Below are positions 11,561 through 22,689 of a stretch of 64,000 nucleotides of DNA, piece after piece. Location: positions 21,864,811 to 21,928,810 of the forward strand of contig OY282605.1 of NCBI GenBank assembly GCA_958298945.1. The letters are read 5' to 3'. The position numbers were made by a program, and so were the translations under genes. The first letter of the stretch is position 1; every line of letters starts with the position of its first letter. This DNA comes from Atherix ibis (Eukaryota; Arthropoda; Insecta; Diptera; Athericidae). The notes below the pieces were generated by a model. It ran no database searches. It was not told where the DNA came from and worked only from the letters and a program-made list of their open reading frames with translations.

Positions 11561-12588
11561 CGAGGGTCGTTCAATATGTCCTTAGAAAAAGATGGAAAAA
11601 AATGTTTTTAAAAAAAAAAAAATTTATTTTTCAGCATAATCTCCTTTTAGCTCTATACGCTTTTCCAACCGTTTTTCCGAAAATTTTTATCCCGTCCAAA
11701 AAATAGGATTTCGGAAGTTCTGCAAAATACTCATCCTTTTGAGCAATGACGTCCTCGTTGGAAGTCAACCGTCGTCCGCCAAGCCATTTTTCCAAGTTGT
11801 CGATAAAAATGATGCCCTGCGAATCCCAAAAGACCGTGGCCATCACCTTGCCGGCCGATGGCACAGTTTTTGCCTTCTTCGGAGCGCGTTCACCCTTGAA
11901 AATCCACTGTGATGACTATCTCTTCGTTTCTGGAGTGTAGTAGTGTATCCAAGTTTCGTCCACAGTGACATATCGACGAAGGAATTCGGCAGGATTGCGA
12001 TGAAAGAGTGCCAACATAGCCTCAGAGTCCACTACACGATTGCGCTTATTCTCTTCTGAGAGCAAACGCGGTACCCATCTTGCCGAAATTTTATTCACAG
12101 ACAATTTTTCATGCAAAATTGAAGCGACTGTACCTTTTGATATGCCCGTGGCATCAACTTATTCGCGCACTTTAATTCGCCGATCGTTCAAAATCAGATC
12201 GTGGATTTTGTCGATGATTTCAGGAGTAGACACCTCAACTGGGCGTCCTGAACGATGTTCGTCTTTTGTGGATTTAAATTCATTCACCCAATTGTAAACC
12301 ATTGCAAACACAGGTGCAGATGTGCCATGAACTGCATCCAACTCGGCTTTGATTTCTTTCGGGCTTAAGCCTTTCAAATGGAGATGTTGGATGACAGCCA
12401 CTCGCTTTTTTCCATTGTTATACACAAATAAATGTTGTTAACTTTAATCGACGATAGAAATTGACTTACGCTATGGATCGAGCTGAAATTTTGACAGCTT
12501 TCCTGTCGATAATGCTACTTACAAAAAAAAATCTTTCCCGACATTACCAATTTCTCGGATTTTCTAAGGACTTATTGAACGACCCTCG
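11561..12588 (-). mobile_element. Mariner transposon (irritans-like), internal deletion
   Basis: The ends are perfect mirror images over CGAGGGTCGTTCAATA, and TA duplications lie at 11559-11560 and 12589-12590. Total length is 1028 bp, against 1242 bp for the sister copy at 37699. The missing part removes roughly the second half of the catalytic domain. Confidence 0.92.
11640..12415 (-). pseudogene. Irritans-like mariner transposase, catalytic core deleted
   Basis: From the ATG at 12415 the frame breaks within the first codons (a small deletion), then continues HLHLKGLSPKEIKAELDAVH in the helix-turn-helix region. The first catalytic region is intact as YVTVDETWIHYYTPETK, then SAGKVMATVFWDSQGIIFID. 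At FIDNLEKWLGG the sequence jumps directly to the C-terminal part, deleting about 80 residues including the second and third catalytic aspartates. Family motifs such as SAGKVMxxVFWDxxGIIFID are shared with Himar-type irritans mariners. Confidence 0.88.
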
Positions 12589-12660
12589 TATTATAATAAT
12601 TTTAAGTATGCTTTATTTAATTTTACTTTCCAGAAGGTAAATTGGATTTGATTCAATATT

Positions 12661-13655
12661 TTCTTTACGTCATAAATTTTTTTTTATTATAATTACTATG
12701 ATTAACGTCATCAAATTAATTATTCACTTATAAGTAAACTGCCTAAGATTGAGTATCCTACCATCTGGCCTATTTCCAACAAAAAACAAAATCCTTCAAA
12801 CATTTTACGAGAATATTAAATAAGGCCTTTTATAGGCGCGTACTAATACTTTCACTCTCACGTCATATTGTACACTCTCAGTTTCATTGTTGTAACGATG
12901 ATAAAATCACCTAGTAATCACGAAAATTTGAATAATTCCCAAGTGGTTCTTTGAAACTATTTTGAATCACGTTTTCTAGTTCAATGGCCGAAGTAAATAC
13001 ACTTCTTAATTGTCCCCGTATCCCCTCTGCTGCTTAATTTGTTATAACGAAAGGTACTATAACCTTTTGTGCCATTCGAAAATAAAACCCTTCGTACTCG
13101 AGTACATTGCAGATAATATAAGAAATGAATTTTGTTCGTATTTTTGAGAAAAGGCTATTGTCCTTAAATTATCGCATTCCATTTAATAGAGGTACATATC
13201 TAATTACCATTATTTAGTTCAATTTTTGTTCTTATTTAAATCTTCTTTTTTTTTGTCTACAAAACATGGGTTATATAATTTATTGTCTTTAAGACAATGG
13301 AAGACATAGATCTGAATAAGAACATTAGGAATTGTTTTGTTTTTGGTCCTTTCGGAAATAACATTTTCCAAATAATCATGAAATTAAATCTCCACTTTAA
13401 ATCGAAAATTCTCTGCTTTTAGTCCTTTAAAGGAAATGAAAATTTTTCAATAGTCATTTTGGTAAACCACAAAAATAGTTCAATTTGCATAATTATTACC
13501 TTTTAGGTGATAAAAATAAGTGCTTAAAAGCAAAAAAATTAACAGTTTTTGTGCAATTTATGTGCAAATTTTAGTCGGCGACACACTTGCAAAATGCCCC
13601 ATAAATTTTATGCTATATGCAAAGTTTGGCAAAAAAGAAATGAAACTGTTGTTTT
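12661..13655. other. Non-coding stretch
   Basis: No supported gene or repeat unit. Sequence is moderately AT-rich. Confidence 0.5.
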
Positions 13656-13659
13656 TTTC

Positions 13660-13960
13660 AACAACTTTACATTATTTTTATGAATCGCAGTTATCCCCTT
13701 CAAAGTGGCTACCGTGGGCAGCTTGTATACAGTGGCGGAGGCGTGGTGTCTACTCTTCGTATTAGTGCTTACGAAGAGTAGACACCACGCCTCCGCCACT
13801 GGAATTGCCTTCAGCTCCTCGGTTATACTCGATTGGATGTTATTGACAGTACCAAGATGACGTCCTTTTAAGTGTTCTTCGATCCTTGAGGAATAAAAGA
13901 AATTCATACGGACTTTTATCACAGGAATGAGTGGGCTTCAAAACCAGAGGGAATCCTTTT
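13660..13960 (-). pseudogene. Mariner-like transposase C-terminal fragment interrupted by a hairpin
   Basis: The minus strand, in two frames, reads EEHLKGRHLGTVNNIQSSIT then EELKAIPV, followed after an interruption by AAHGSHFEGDNCDS and a stop. This is the usual mariner C-terminus (LKGRRF..IE.IQ...T..LKAIP, then G.YFEGDN). The break between the two halves is exactly where the 72-bp hairpin at 13730-13801 sits. Upstream of the fragment a decayed SPDL..DFFLFP block can be made out in another frame. It is non-functional. Confidence 0.65.
13730..13801. repeat. Perfect hairpin, 32-bp arms, 8-nt loop
   Basis: Arms 13730-13761 and 13770-13801 are exact reverse complements; the loop is 13762-13769. 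The outer ends begin CAGTGGCGGAGGCGTGG, a start often seen at hAT transposon ends (CAGTGGCGGA). No 8-bp target duplication is visible on the flanks, so a hAT miniature element is possible but unproven. The arms are much more GC-rich than the surroundings. Confidence 0.95.
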
Positions 13961-13969
13961 TTTTTGGTA

Positions 13970-14455
13970 AAAACACATTGATGGAGATGGACCTGTTTCT
14001 GTAGGTGTTACTATGATGGAGCATTTAAGTGTATGCTATGTCCGATCTGGCGTAAAGAATGCATTTTTATTTTTATAAAATTTGGTTGATAATGTGTGCT
14101 GGAGTCACAGGATTTTTAATGTTGAGTGTCTGTCTGAGCCAGATTCATTTTCTACTATTTTGCGCCTCTTCAGAGATTCTTGATTTTTAACGTTGATTAA
14201 AATTAAGGAAAATTAGTATAGACAATTTAACGTTTTTGATTTATACTTTCAAACTATTAATTCTTACAATTCCTGCTTTAAGCGCTCTCAACCATATGAC
14301 CGCTTCCTTATTATTCCATACACATTTGTGTAACTACCTGGTCCCACCAACTGAGCAGCTGCATCAATCGTAGGTCCATTTACTAACAGTCAGTAACCAT
14401 TTACAAGCTAGTTACCCTAACTGTTAGTTGCAAGGCCTACCTAAACCTCTACTAT
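13970..14455. other. Non-coding stretch
   Basis: Nothing supported apart from mild base-composition change toward the GC-richer block that follows. Confidence 0.4.
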
Positions 14456-14459
14456 CATT

Positions 14460-14880
14460 TGCAGTGATAGCACCCGGAGTCCTGACAGCTCTCACCTCCA
14501 GCCCCTAAGACTGTACCCGCGATGTAGGTAGTAAACCACAGCCACCACGTTTCAGTCGTTGGTCGGTAACGGCGACAGAACCACCGTGGGGCTTCCGACC
14601 TCCGTGGTACCGGAGTTTTTATTTAAAGACATCCGGTAATTGCTCTTCGCCCTTACAGAGCTACAGTAAGAAACCTTGTAAATTCCTTTAGCACTGCTAC
14701 GCCAGGTAAGGACTGCGGCTTCGCTAATACTCATAGGTACTGTTGGTGTAGTTTAAGCCAAAAGCTCCTCACCTTTGGACGAGTACGGCGACAGAATCAT
14801 CGTGAGGCTCTCGACCCCCGTGGTACCGAGAAGCGGAAATTCGTGTTTAGTCATGAGGCTCTTTTTTGGCTCAGTGGTTT
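14460..14880. repeat. GC-richer block with a duplicated ~60-bp motif
   Basis: Two related segments, about 14562-14618 and 14780-14836, share ACGGCGACAGAA, then CGTG.GGCT, then CCCGTGGTACCG-like sequence. The block differs in composition from its AT-rich surroundings and looks like part of an unidentified mobile element. No long frame or hallmark motif allows a class call. Confidence 0.5.
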
Positions 14881-15084
14881 TGTTACCTTCGCTTTTGAAG
14901 GTAAACAAATCTAGGATTTCTTTTCAATGAGGATTCGTCCCATTCTGGAGATCCTACATCCAACAATTTTATTTCTAGGTCGCCTTTCTAACCTAATTAA
15001 AAAAACTGACATGTTCATTTAACCAGCTTTAACTGACCTAGCTTACTAACAAAAGACCAGCTTCGCACGTAAAATTGGTAACTG

Positions 15085-15240
15085 AACAGCTGTCAAAAAT
15101 TAACTGAACATTCAAAATGGCCGAACTTGTCGGCATAAGTGAGAGACATGAGTACCAACATAACGCCACAAAAAATCCAAAAAGAAATATACGTAACCCG
15201 CGAAAATTTAAAATTCGCGATACTTTTTGGATAGACCTCG
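15085..15240. mobile_element. Solo 5' end of the CGAGGTCTG mariner lineage
   Basis: This segment is nearly identical to the 5' ends of the mariners at 43523-44831 and 63099-63997 (shared GCCGAACTTGTCGGCATAAG, CATAACGCCACAAAAAATCC and ACGTAACCCGCG). It ends at the terminus AGACCTCG followed by TA at 15241-15242. No transposase follows. Its mirror relation to the 43.5-kb copy shows which end it is. Confidence 0.8.
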
Positions 15241-15329
15241 TAGTGTACATGAACTGGATGTACTCGGAAAAGCGCTTCAAATTGGCCCTATCGGATGAGC
15301 TTCGTCAAGAACAGAACTAATGTCTGCAA

Positions 15330-16795
15330 ATTGTTTTTGTTTTTTTTTTTTTTTGTTTAATCTAATCCTTTTAAAAAATTTATATACTATTAGGTTCGTT
15401 TTGGAAGTTACTTTGTGAAGATGTGATTATTCGACCCAAAAAAAACGATTTTTGAAATGACAAAAATTAAGACTATCTTCAAAAAATAGGGAAACCCCTA
15501 AAAATTGGACACCATTTTTTAATAATTTCATAAGACGTCGTATAATATTTTTCTTATTGGAATTTATTAAATTCTGAATGCTCTTCTTATAACTCGTTTT
15601 CTTTTGTCATCTTTAATAGTAATCATTCCACATAAGAGCTTATCAATTATTTAATTCAACCCCTAGTCAAAAAATCAATTTATTCCAGATAATTGATTAA
15701 AAAAAAGGAATAAAAGTAACTTAAGAAAGAGTTAAATTATCTGAGTTCAAACGAAAATGCTACGATATGATTAAAAAGTTAATTCAAGAAAATTCGAAGT
15801 ATTCACTTGTGAAATTAATTATTTTTAACATTTTTAATAAATAATAATTGAAGAAAGCTTAGAAAAGTTTCGCTTCTACGGAACAATTTGTTTCTATTGT
15901 ATTACAACAGGCTCTGTCATGTTAATAACAATTTAACTGGCACAACGTGCATCCAAGAATGCTAACAAACATATTTCATTAATTACGAATATTTTCATAA
16001 AATATTTCACTAATAATTATTTATTAACAATTTTCGAATAGTTTGGAAAACAAAAATTGTTGTTATTAATTTGAACTTTGTTGTGGAAAATATTCAATAG
16101 TAAAATTGTTATTAATAAAATATTTTTTAACCATAAAAAAAGCAAATTCTTATCATTAAATAAACTTTTTATTATAACTTATTGGGAAAAAAAAATATTT
16201 CGTAAAAAATATTTTTTTTTCCAATTTTTTGATACCGCGCCACGATTATGAGGCCATTTGACGACCTATAAGTGTCTTGGTTAAATGATATAGATTATTT
16301 GTTAGTTGAATGGACCAGTTAGCGGTGATTTGGTTTTGTGGAGCAAGTTAATTTTTTTTTAGAGAAATTAAAAAGTGGTTTTGAAGGGGTGGGGGGGATT
16401 GTGTATAAAAGCTCCGCAATAAAAGGACTCTCATTATGAAAACTATGCTGGATAAAGTAATATTCTGTTAGATAGTGAGTTGTGAACGTGACAGGATAGG
16501 CAGATGGGAAGAGGGTGGATTCTGAAAAGGAATTTATGTGTGAGAGCAGAATATCTTTGCCGAATTCTGGTTAGTATTTCCGTGTAGACTGATTATCGAG
16601 TAGACTGGTTGGCCAGTGTTGTCAAAGACAAATTTCGCTACTTGCCCAGCTCATATTTCTGCATATTATTTGCCATTGGGTTAGTAAGTGCTAGAGTCTC
16701 CCACATAATCTGCAATCTAATACAGATTTTTGCTAATTGAATGAAATTTTTAAAAAATTTGGGATCAAAAGTCCTTAATCGTAAATCATAATTAT
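15330..16795. other. AT-rich non-coding stretch
   Basis: No supported gene. A short frame just to its left (reading through the solo mariner end into YMNWMYSEKRFKLALSDELR and a stop at 15320) is not recognised and is probably fortuitous. Confidence 0.5.
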
Positions 16796-16799
16796 AACG

Positions 16800-18370
16800 G
16801 CTTATCCATTTTGTAGTACGGAAAGTACAGCCCTATTATTTGACAACTATCAAACATATATATATCATCTTGTAGCATTTAGTTAGACAAGGCTTTGGCA
16901 TTTTACTTTATAGATTACTACCAACAATGCGTTAAAATTGTAAAAACATAAAACGTTTTGCGCAAAACTTATTTCTATAAGCAAAATTAGAATATATGGG
17001 GCTCTGAAAACCCACAAGTGTCTGTCAAGAAGCCATTTCATCCGTGAAAAGTGATGTTCAGTTTAGTCTGAAAATGCTATTAGCCCGTATTTCATTTTCA
17101 ATGAAGAATGAGAGACGGCAACAGGCAATTCTGACTGCTATGGCCCTATAATGAGGCTCTAAAAACCCCATAATGAGTTTCTGAAAATCTCCATATTAGG
17201 CTCCGAAAACCCATATAGTGGGCTCCAAAAACTTATATATGGGACTCGGAAAACCCACAAGTGTCTGTAAAGGAACCATTGTATCCGTGAAAAGTGATGT
17301 ACATTTTGGTCTAAAGTTATTATTGGCCCGTATTTCTTTGACAATGAAGAAGGAGAGACCGCAACTGTCTATTTTGAGGCTATGGCCCTATCATGAGGCT
17401 CTGAAAACCCACCAATGAGTTTCTGAAGATCCCCACAATAGGGTCTGAAAACCCGTATAGTGGGCGCCAAAATTCACATATGGGGCTATAAATATCCATA
17501 TGTGGGGCTCTGAAAACCCACATATGGAGCTCTGAATATATATATGGGGCTCCGAAATTCCAAAAGTATCTGTCAAAAAACCATTGTATCGGTGAAAAGT
17601 GATGTACATTTTGGTCTTAAGATGTTATTGGTCCGTATTTCTTTGACAAAAACCTAAAAGCCCACCAATGAGGTTCTGAAAATCCACACATGAGAACCCA
17701 TAGAGTGGGCTCCAAAAACTCACATATGGGGCTATAAATATCCACGTGGGATTCTGAAAACCGATAAGTGACAGTATATAAACTATTGTATCCACCAAAA
17801 GTGATTTTTATTTTGATCTGATGATGTTATTGGTACACCCGTATTTCTTTGATAATGAAGAAGGAGGACCGGCAACAGACAATTATGATAACCAACTATT
17901 TTTGTTCTGAACCTGAAGATTCTCATCTGGACCACATGTACTCGTAGTTTTAACAAAACGGTGCCACAAGCCACACAACAAAACAAATTTTGGCTTTATT
18001 GCGCGAAAACTTCCCAGAACTTCAAGATCGGCGTAATTTCGAGATTTGCTGATGCCAATTGGCCTCCACGATCGTCCGATTTGATACCAGTTGGATATTT
18101 TCGTATGGGGCTACAAAATACTGTTTTTACAGCTCTTAAACTATTGAGCTTTAAGCAGTTCTAAGACCGTAGAGCATTCAAACTCAAAATTACCACAAAA
18201 GAATTATATCTTGGAAGAAATTTTGTGGAGGCCATTGGGTCATATCATATTCTATGCACAATGTTAAAGGTCCAAGCAACATAAAAAATAAAAAAATAGA
18301 AATCCAAATTTTTAATGTATTCTATTCAACTTTACTTTCCGAAACACAATTTGGATATTCTTTCAATAGG
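16800..18370 (+). mobile_element. Degraded DEAHF/FQQxGAT element with internal amplification
   Basis: The 5' terminal segment is at 16810-16910 (compare 8239). The DEAHF/WGSENPQV coding region has been amplified into a tandem array (16985-17900). The central motif follows at 17948-18130: a plus-strand frame reads FNKTVPQATQQ (decayed FQQDGATSHT), then VISRFADANWPPRSSDLIPV, matching the FxxRIISRxxDxxWPPRSCDLTPL block of the group. The 3' end (CTTTACTTTCCGAAACACAA) is near 18333. All parts are out of frame. Confidence 0.7.
16985..17900 (+). repeat. Tandem array derived from a transposase coding segment
   Basis: The block TATATGGGGCTCTGAAAACC + CACAAGTGTCTGT + AAAGTGATGT...CCCGTATTTC recurs at about 16994, 17237, 17540 and, more diverged, 17740. 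Between the long blocks, shorter 22-30-bp units starting at the GGGGCTCTGAAAACCCA core are repeated several times. The core encodes the WGSENPQV stretch of the surrounding element in an intact copy. Spacing is irregular (roughly 200-300 bp). Confidence 0.8.
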
Positions 18371-18399
18371 CGATATAATAATTTACCAATAGTACACAA

Positions 18400-19370
18400 A
18401 CTGCTTGAATATCCCCTTAGGTATTATTATAATCTTTATTTTAAATAAAGAAAAATCTTGTTAAATCCTTGAAATATGTTTGTGGAAATATGTTTACAGA
18501 ACTAATTGAAAAAATAAGATGAGATTTGTTATAATAACAACAAATTCCAAATATTAAATCAAACTCAATTGAATGTTTGCCAATGAATGGATTATGCCTT
18601 CAGGAACTAACAAAATTTCCGATATAAGAGTTGAAATTGTTGCTACGGAGTATATTTGCAATCACTCCTATATGCATAATCTTCGTATTATCGATAATAA
18701 ATGAACTTATCATTTTCGTCGATATTTCATTTATATTCGATAGGCTTTCCTTCTCGTTTATTTTCATGTATCGATTTTTTTTATCTGCAGACTCTATAGG
18801 CTTTTTGTTTGATATTGATTTTGTGCCATAGTCAATAGAATCATATCCTTACCGCCTAATAAAAAATTCTATTCGAAATTCTATTGTTGGATGATTGGAA
18901 ATCGTGTTGAGTATCTAATACTGCTGTAATATTCTTTTTGATAAACTGGATTCAACTGGTGGATTATGATTGGTAATTTTACAAACTGCATCATTGCAAA
19001 CTTCTTGGAGCGTATGAACGTGTCTTGAATAGTAAATTCCACTAACAAAAGCATCTTCGATCGCTAAAGAGATAATTATGAACTCTATAACCAACCTGAT
19101 GTATGATGTTGTAGGTGGGCGGTCGGCATAGCAGCAGATTACATTCATTCACATACTTTTGATGGCGCTAAATATCTCATATATTCTCATATGTTAGGTA
19201 TAAAAATTTATTTTAAGGAAAAAAAGGGGATTCTTCTTTAATCATTGACGTTCGTTTGTACGTGGCATGTTCTTCTGCTACTCTCGAATGTTAATTTCTT
19301 AACTTCGAAGTGAAAATAATATCGAATATTAAAAAATTCTATAAGTTTTTATATTTTTGATAACGAAATT
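18400..19370. other. Non-coding stretch
   Basis: No supported gene. A 77-codon minus-strand frame at 18915-19148 is not recognised and has no family motif. Confidence 0.4.
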
Positions 19371-19375
19371 TTTAT

Positions 19376-19437
19376 TTTCTTCGTTTTTTTTTTAATAAGT
19401 TGGATATCTATAACTTATTAAAAAAAAAACGAAGAAA
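19376..19437. repeat. Perfect hairpin, 26-bp arms, 10-nt loop
   Basis: Arms 19376-19401 and 19412-19437 are exact reverse complements around the loop GGATATCTAT. Each arm contains a 10-base T or A run. No transposon end or gene is attached. Confidence 0.93.
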
Positions 19438-19519
19438 TTTATATCAACATAAAGCAGATATGTTTGTTAAAGGTGTCATTAGAAATATCATGCGACATAT
19501 GGGATTTAATTAGGCTAAC

Positions 19520-19990
19520 AAATTGATTTTAATCTCATCGTCGAAGACCAATTTGACTTTCGAAGTGAACACTCTTAGCATTCTCTCTTGAGCAGAAAGA
19601 GTACTGCCTAGTCATATTTTTGGACATAGCTCAAGCTATGAACTTCTCTGGAAACTTAAGACAATCCTTTCTACCCCATTATTCCTTCTAATCAAATCTT
19701 ACCTCTCCGGAGCGATATTTTCAGGTGGTTGAGAATGTCGAACATTCCGAGATATCACCTATGCGAGCATGTGTTCCTCAAAGTAGTATCCTTTGTCCTT
19801 TATTATACAATATTTATACTCATGATGTTCCAATCTACAATAACATTACCTAATAGTAACATTCGCTGATGACACTGCCATTCTTAGCTCGTCACAAAAA
19901 CCCTATCCATGAGCATACATTATCCTGGAAACCTGTAATTACTCACTTCAAAAATGGTTCAAAAACTGGAAACTGAAAGTGAAAAAATAA
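19520..19990 (+). pseudogene. Jockey-like non-LTR reverse transcriptase relic
   Basis: In shifting plus-strand frames: FDFRSEHS (from F.FR..HST), YCLVIFLDIAQA (the D-containing block A), LWKLKTILSTPLFLLIKSYL then SG, and finally TFADDTAILSSSQKP, the FADD active-site block at 19858-19880. KWFKNWKLKVK closes it. The order and wording are those of jockey/CR1-type elements. Several stops and shifts inactivate it. Confidence 0.8.
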
Positions 19991-20099
19991 AAATGCGTTC
20001 ATGTTACTTTTACTCTTTGTTAAGAACCATCTCCTTTCATAACCTTGAGGATATTCAAAATTCCTAGCATAAGCCTTTTATAAGAAGAAAAAGCAAAGA

Positions 20100-21260
20100 C
20101 TCGTAAAGCACGACCGGGAAGCCGCTATATGCAGATGGTGTGTGAATGGGGTAATAGAATGGGAGTGAATGTCTCAGAAAGGAAGACTGTGTGTATGTTG
20201 TTGAGGGATTTTTTTTGCGCCCAATATTCGTTAAGAGCCGGTTGGGGTCCTAAACGCGCGGGAAGGTCTGATACGCTCGAGTCCGATAAACTTTCGGCCG
20301 TACTTGCAACATCTAAAGGGGGCGCGTGGCCGGTTTGTTTGGCATGCTGGTGCGAGTATTTCGCAAAGAATGGGGACTTCGATGCAGAGCGGTGAAAGTC
20401 CTGTACAAGGATGTGTTTGTTCCGTGTGCAATGTATGCGTCGTGTGTATGGGGTGACATTATGCGCTACCAGTATGCGAGGATAGGCATAAATTCAGTTC
20501 AGCGTCTGGCTTTGTATCCCGCTTGCTGGTTGTCCGGTTATGAATGAAGAGGTTTAGGATCTTAACCTGAATTGTCCTGAATAAAATGTATGAAATGTGG
20601 CAACGTCGATGGGATGAGAGAGTGAATGGTAGATGGACGCACATGTTCATTTCGGATGTGTGCTTTGCGTCTACGTATGGATTTGAATTTAGCCTGTTCG
20701 TTGAGTATTTACTCACGGGACATGGCAGTATGAATGGGTTCCTGTGTTGGCGTGGTCTGGCTGCAGAGGCTAGATGCCCTTGTGGGGCGGCGGAGGAGAG
20801 TGCCAAGCACCTTCTTATTGAGTGTGGCCTGTACGGGAATTTGTGTGAGTTAGGTGCATGCGGAATCGTGGTGAATGATGATAGTGTGGATGTGAGTGGT
20901 GTGTTAGGTATGAGAGAAAGGTATGAGTGCTTCAATAGATTTTCCGTGGCATTTTTTGAGAGAAGAGCGAGATAGGTGCGTGAATGGTGCCTAGGGATTT
21001 ACAAGATTCCTTACCGTAGCTCAATGAGAGGAGTACAAACCGAAGTACTCTTAAAACAAAAATTGGTACTAAAGGAATCGTGGTGCCCCATGGTGTTAAA
21101 ACACACTGTGCCCGATAATGTTGAGGTGCCTTAGGCAGCAACGTGGTAGCTGTGTTTAATACCAATATCGCGGTACGGTCACCGGATCGCTGCTGAGAGA
21201 TACTGGTAGACAATTGAAGTAATCAGCTTGCAACTGGTTACTTACTGTAAACTGTCAGTA
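20100..21260 (+). mobile_element. R1-like non-LTR retrotransposon, 3' part
   Basis: The segment is strikingly GC-rich for this window. It starts inside the region after the YADD box (QMVCEWGNRMGVNVSERKT), runs through the thumb region (VLYKDVFVPCAMYASCVWGD) and reaches the C-terminal zinc-finger part near 20800. Sequence continues to about 21260 as a non-coding tail. Frame breaks are few, so it is younger than the R1 relic at 9860. Its 5' two-thirds are missing. Confidence 0.8.
20586..20975 (+). pseudogene. R1-like ORF2 C-terminal fragment
   Basis: An open stretch of 129 codons starting MYEMWQRRWDERVNGRWTHM. The WQRRWD...GRWT signature and the following LTGHGSMNGFLCWRGL match the C-terminal region of R1-clade ORF2 proteins. 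CPCGAAEESAKHLLIECGLY is the CCHC-type knuckle (C-x-C, H, C). The frame ends in TAG after FFERRAR. The frame upstream is shifted, so no full protein can be made. Confidence 0.8.
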
Positions 21261-21372
21261 ATGGTGGTGCGTTGATTGAACGTAACTCAATCCCTATGGT
21301 AATAGGTGACTCGTGGTTTTATGTTTAATGACAGATAAGTCATGTTAAATAATATAATACTACAATAGTTAT

Positions 21373-21423
21373 TTTTTCCTAAACGTAGTTCGAAATGAAT
21401 GTTCGAACTACGTTTAGGAAAAA
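21373..21423. repeat. Perfect hairpin, 22-bp arms, 7-nt loop
   Basis: Arms 21373-21394 and 21402-21423 (TTTTTCCTAAACGTAGTTCG...) are exact reverse complements around loop 21395-21401. It is a few dozen bases beyond the R1-like 3' tail, but no functional link is evident. Confidence 0.93.
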
Positions 21424-21429
21424 CGTCAA

Positions 21430-22685
21430 AAACAAAAAAGATATATTGTAAATGACCACATGGCCACCACAATCAGGCGACCTCAATCCAAACAAGCTTT
21501 ATAGGATGAGCTAAACAGTAATTTGAATGGATACGGCAAAAAAAAACTGACCAAACTGATGCCTAGAATCGTAAAGATAGCTTTCTCAGATACCTTACCT
21601 TACATCCAAACAAATAAACAAATTTTCACTAGTAAAAAATATGTGTAAATATATTTTTTTCTTTTGAGGTAAATTAGGTAAATTATTTTTTAAGGAAACA
21701 TTTAAAACCATTAACACAAGTTCTAATTGACTCAGTCAGAAGTATCAATTTTCCATTGTCATCAACATTCTATGTTTTGCTGAACGGAACATAACAGGTT
21801 GTCCCATATGAGATATCGAATTAATTGTTCAAAAATTGTTTTCAAATTAATTTTCCTTTTACTTTTGCTTTTTGTTTATCCAAAACTAATCGTATCTATT
21901 TGCCTTAAGCTATTGGAATTATTGAAAAGTTTAAATGATCGTGTCAGATACTGAATAGTTAATAGAACTTTTACAGGGAAACCATTATACAAGATATAAT
22001 CTACAAGCCACTGTAATATAAATTGTTATGATATAAATTAAAATTAAAATTCCTATAAATTGGTGGATGTTGCAAGAGACAAGGAAGGTATTAAAATTTG
22101 TTAAGTTCCACAGGAGTATGGCCAGTGACGACCATACCCAAAAAGCATCTTACCCTGCTAGGTCGTTTGCGCTTGGGGGTTTCCGACGTGTTTGCAAAGT
22201 GGTGGCCAGAAAATTCGCGCCGAAACTTATAGAAAAAAATAGAGACACTCAAAGGTGTTGTCATAGAAAAGGGTAAAGCCGACCGCCTACGTTGATGGTA
22301 AAGACTTAGATGTTACCTGTCTCCCTGGCCTTCCCCAAATATTCCCTTTAACACTCCTCGGCCAAATATTTTTGGAGTGCCCCTTGAATATCGAGACGAT
22401 GATCTCTTCTAACTCATCCTCAGATGCGAGCAGGAGGGACCTTAAATAAGAAAAATATCAATTAGTTAAGATTTATTATAAAAAATTTCATTTCCTGCTA
22501 TTAAATGCAATTTTAATTCAATTTAAAAAAAAAAACAATCTTTTTCTTTTCAAAAGTTGTCCCAAAAAGCACGTTAATAAGTACTTTTGATAGAAAACAC
22601 AGATTTATAATTAGAAATTGTAAATTTTTTATTAATTCATAAAGTATACTGTGTAGGGTTGTGTATGGAATAACATATCGGGTTA
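21430..22685. other. Non-coding stretch
   Basis: No supported gene. 22060-22440 is somewhat richer in GC and may be an old mobile element, but no motif identifies it. Confidence 0.4.
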
Positions 22686-22689
22686 AATG

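Larger units (their letters stand above)
11030..12660 (+). mobile_element. Degraded DEAHF-group element split by an irritans-like mariner
   Basis: Pieces in order are: GAAAACCCGCAAGTAATTGC near 11080 (the WGSENPQV region in a shifted frame), ACAAAACAATGCTATAAG near 11300 (FQQxGAT region), and a 3' end with CATTCATAATGGCAAGGTCC (about 11530-11549). After the nested mariner the terminal segment TTTTAAGTATGCTTTATTT and TTTACTTTCCAGAAGG resumes at 12600. The order matches the copies at 16.8 and 37.4 kb. Confidence 0.55.

Noticed and set aside
15117..15320. 67-codon frame running out of a solo mariner end into YMNWMYSEKRFKLALSDELR
   Set aside because: Its first two-thirds are mariner terminal sequence and the rest is unrecognised; treated as chance, though the tail could be rechecked by a protein search.
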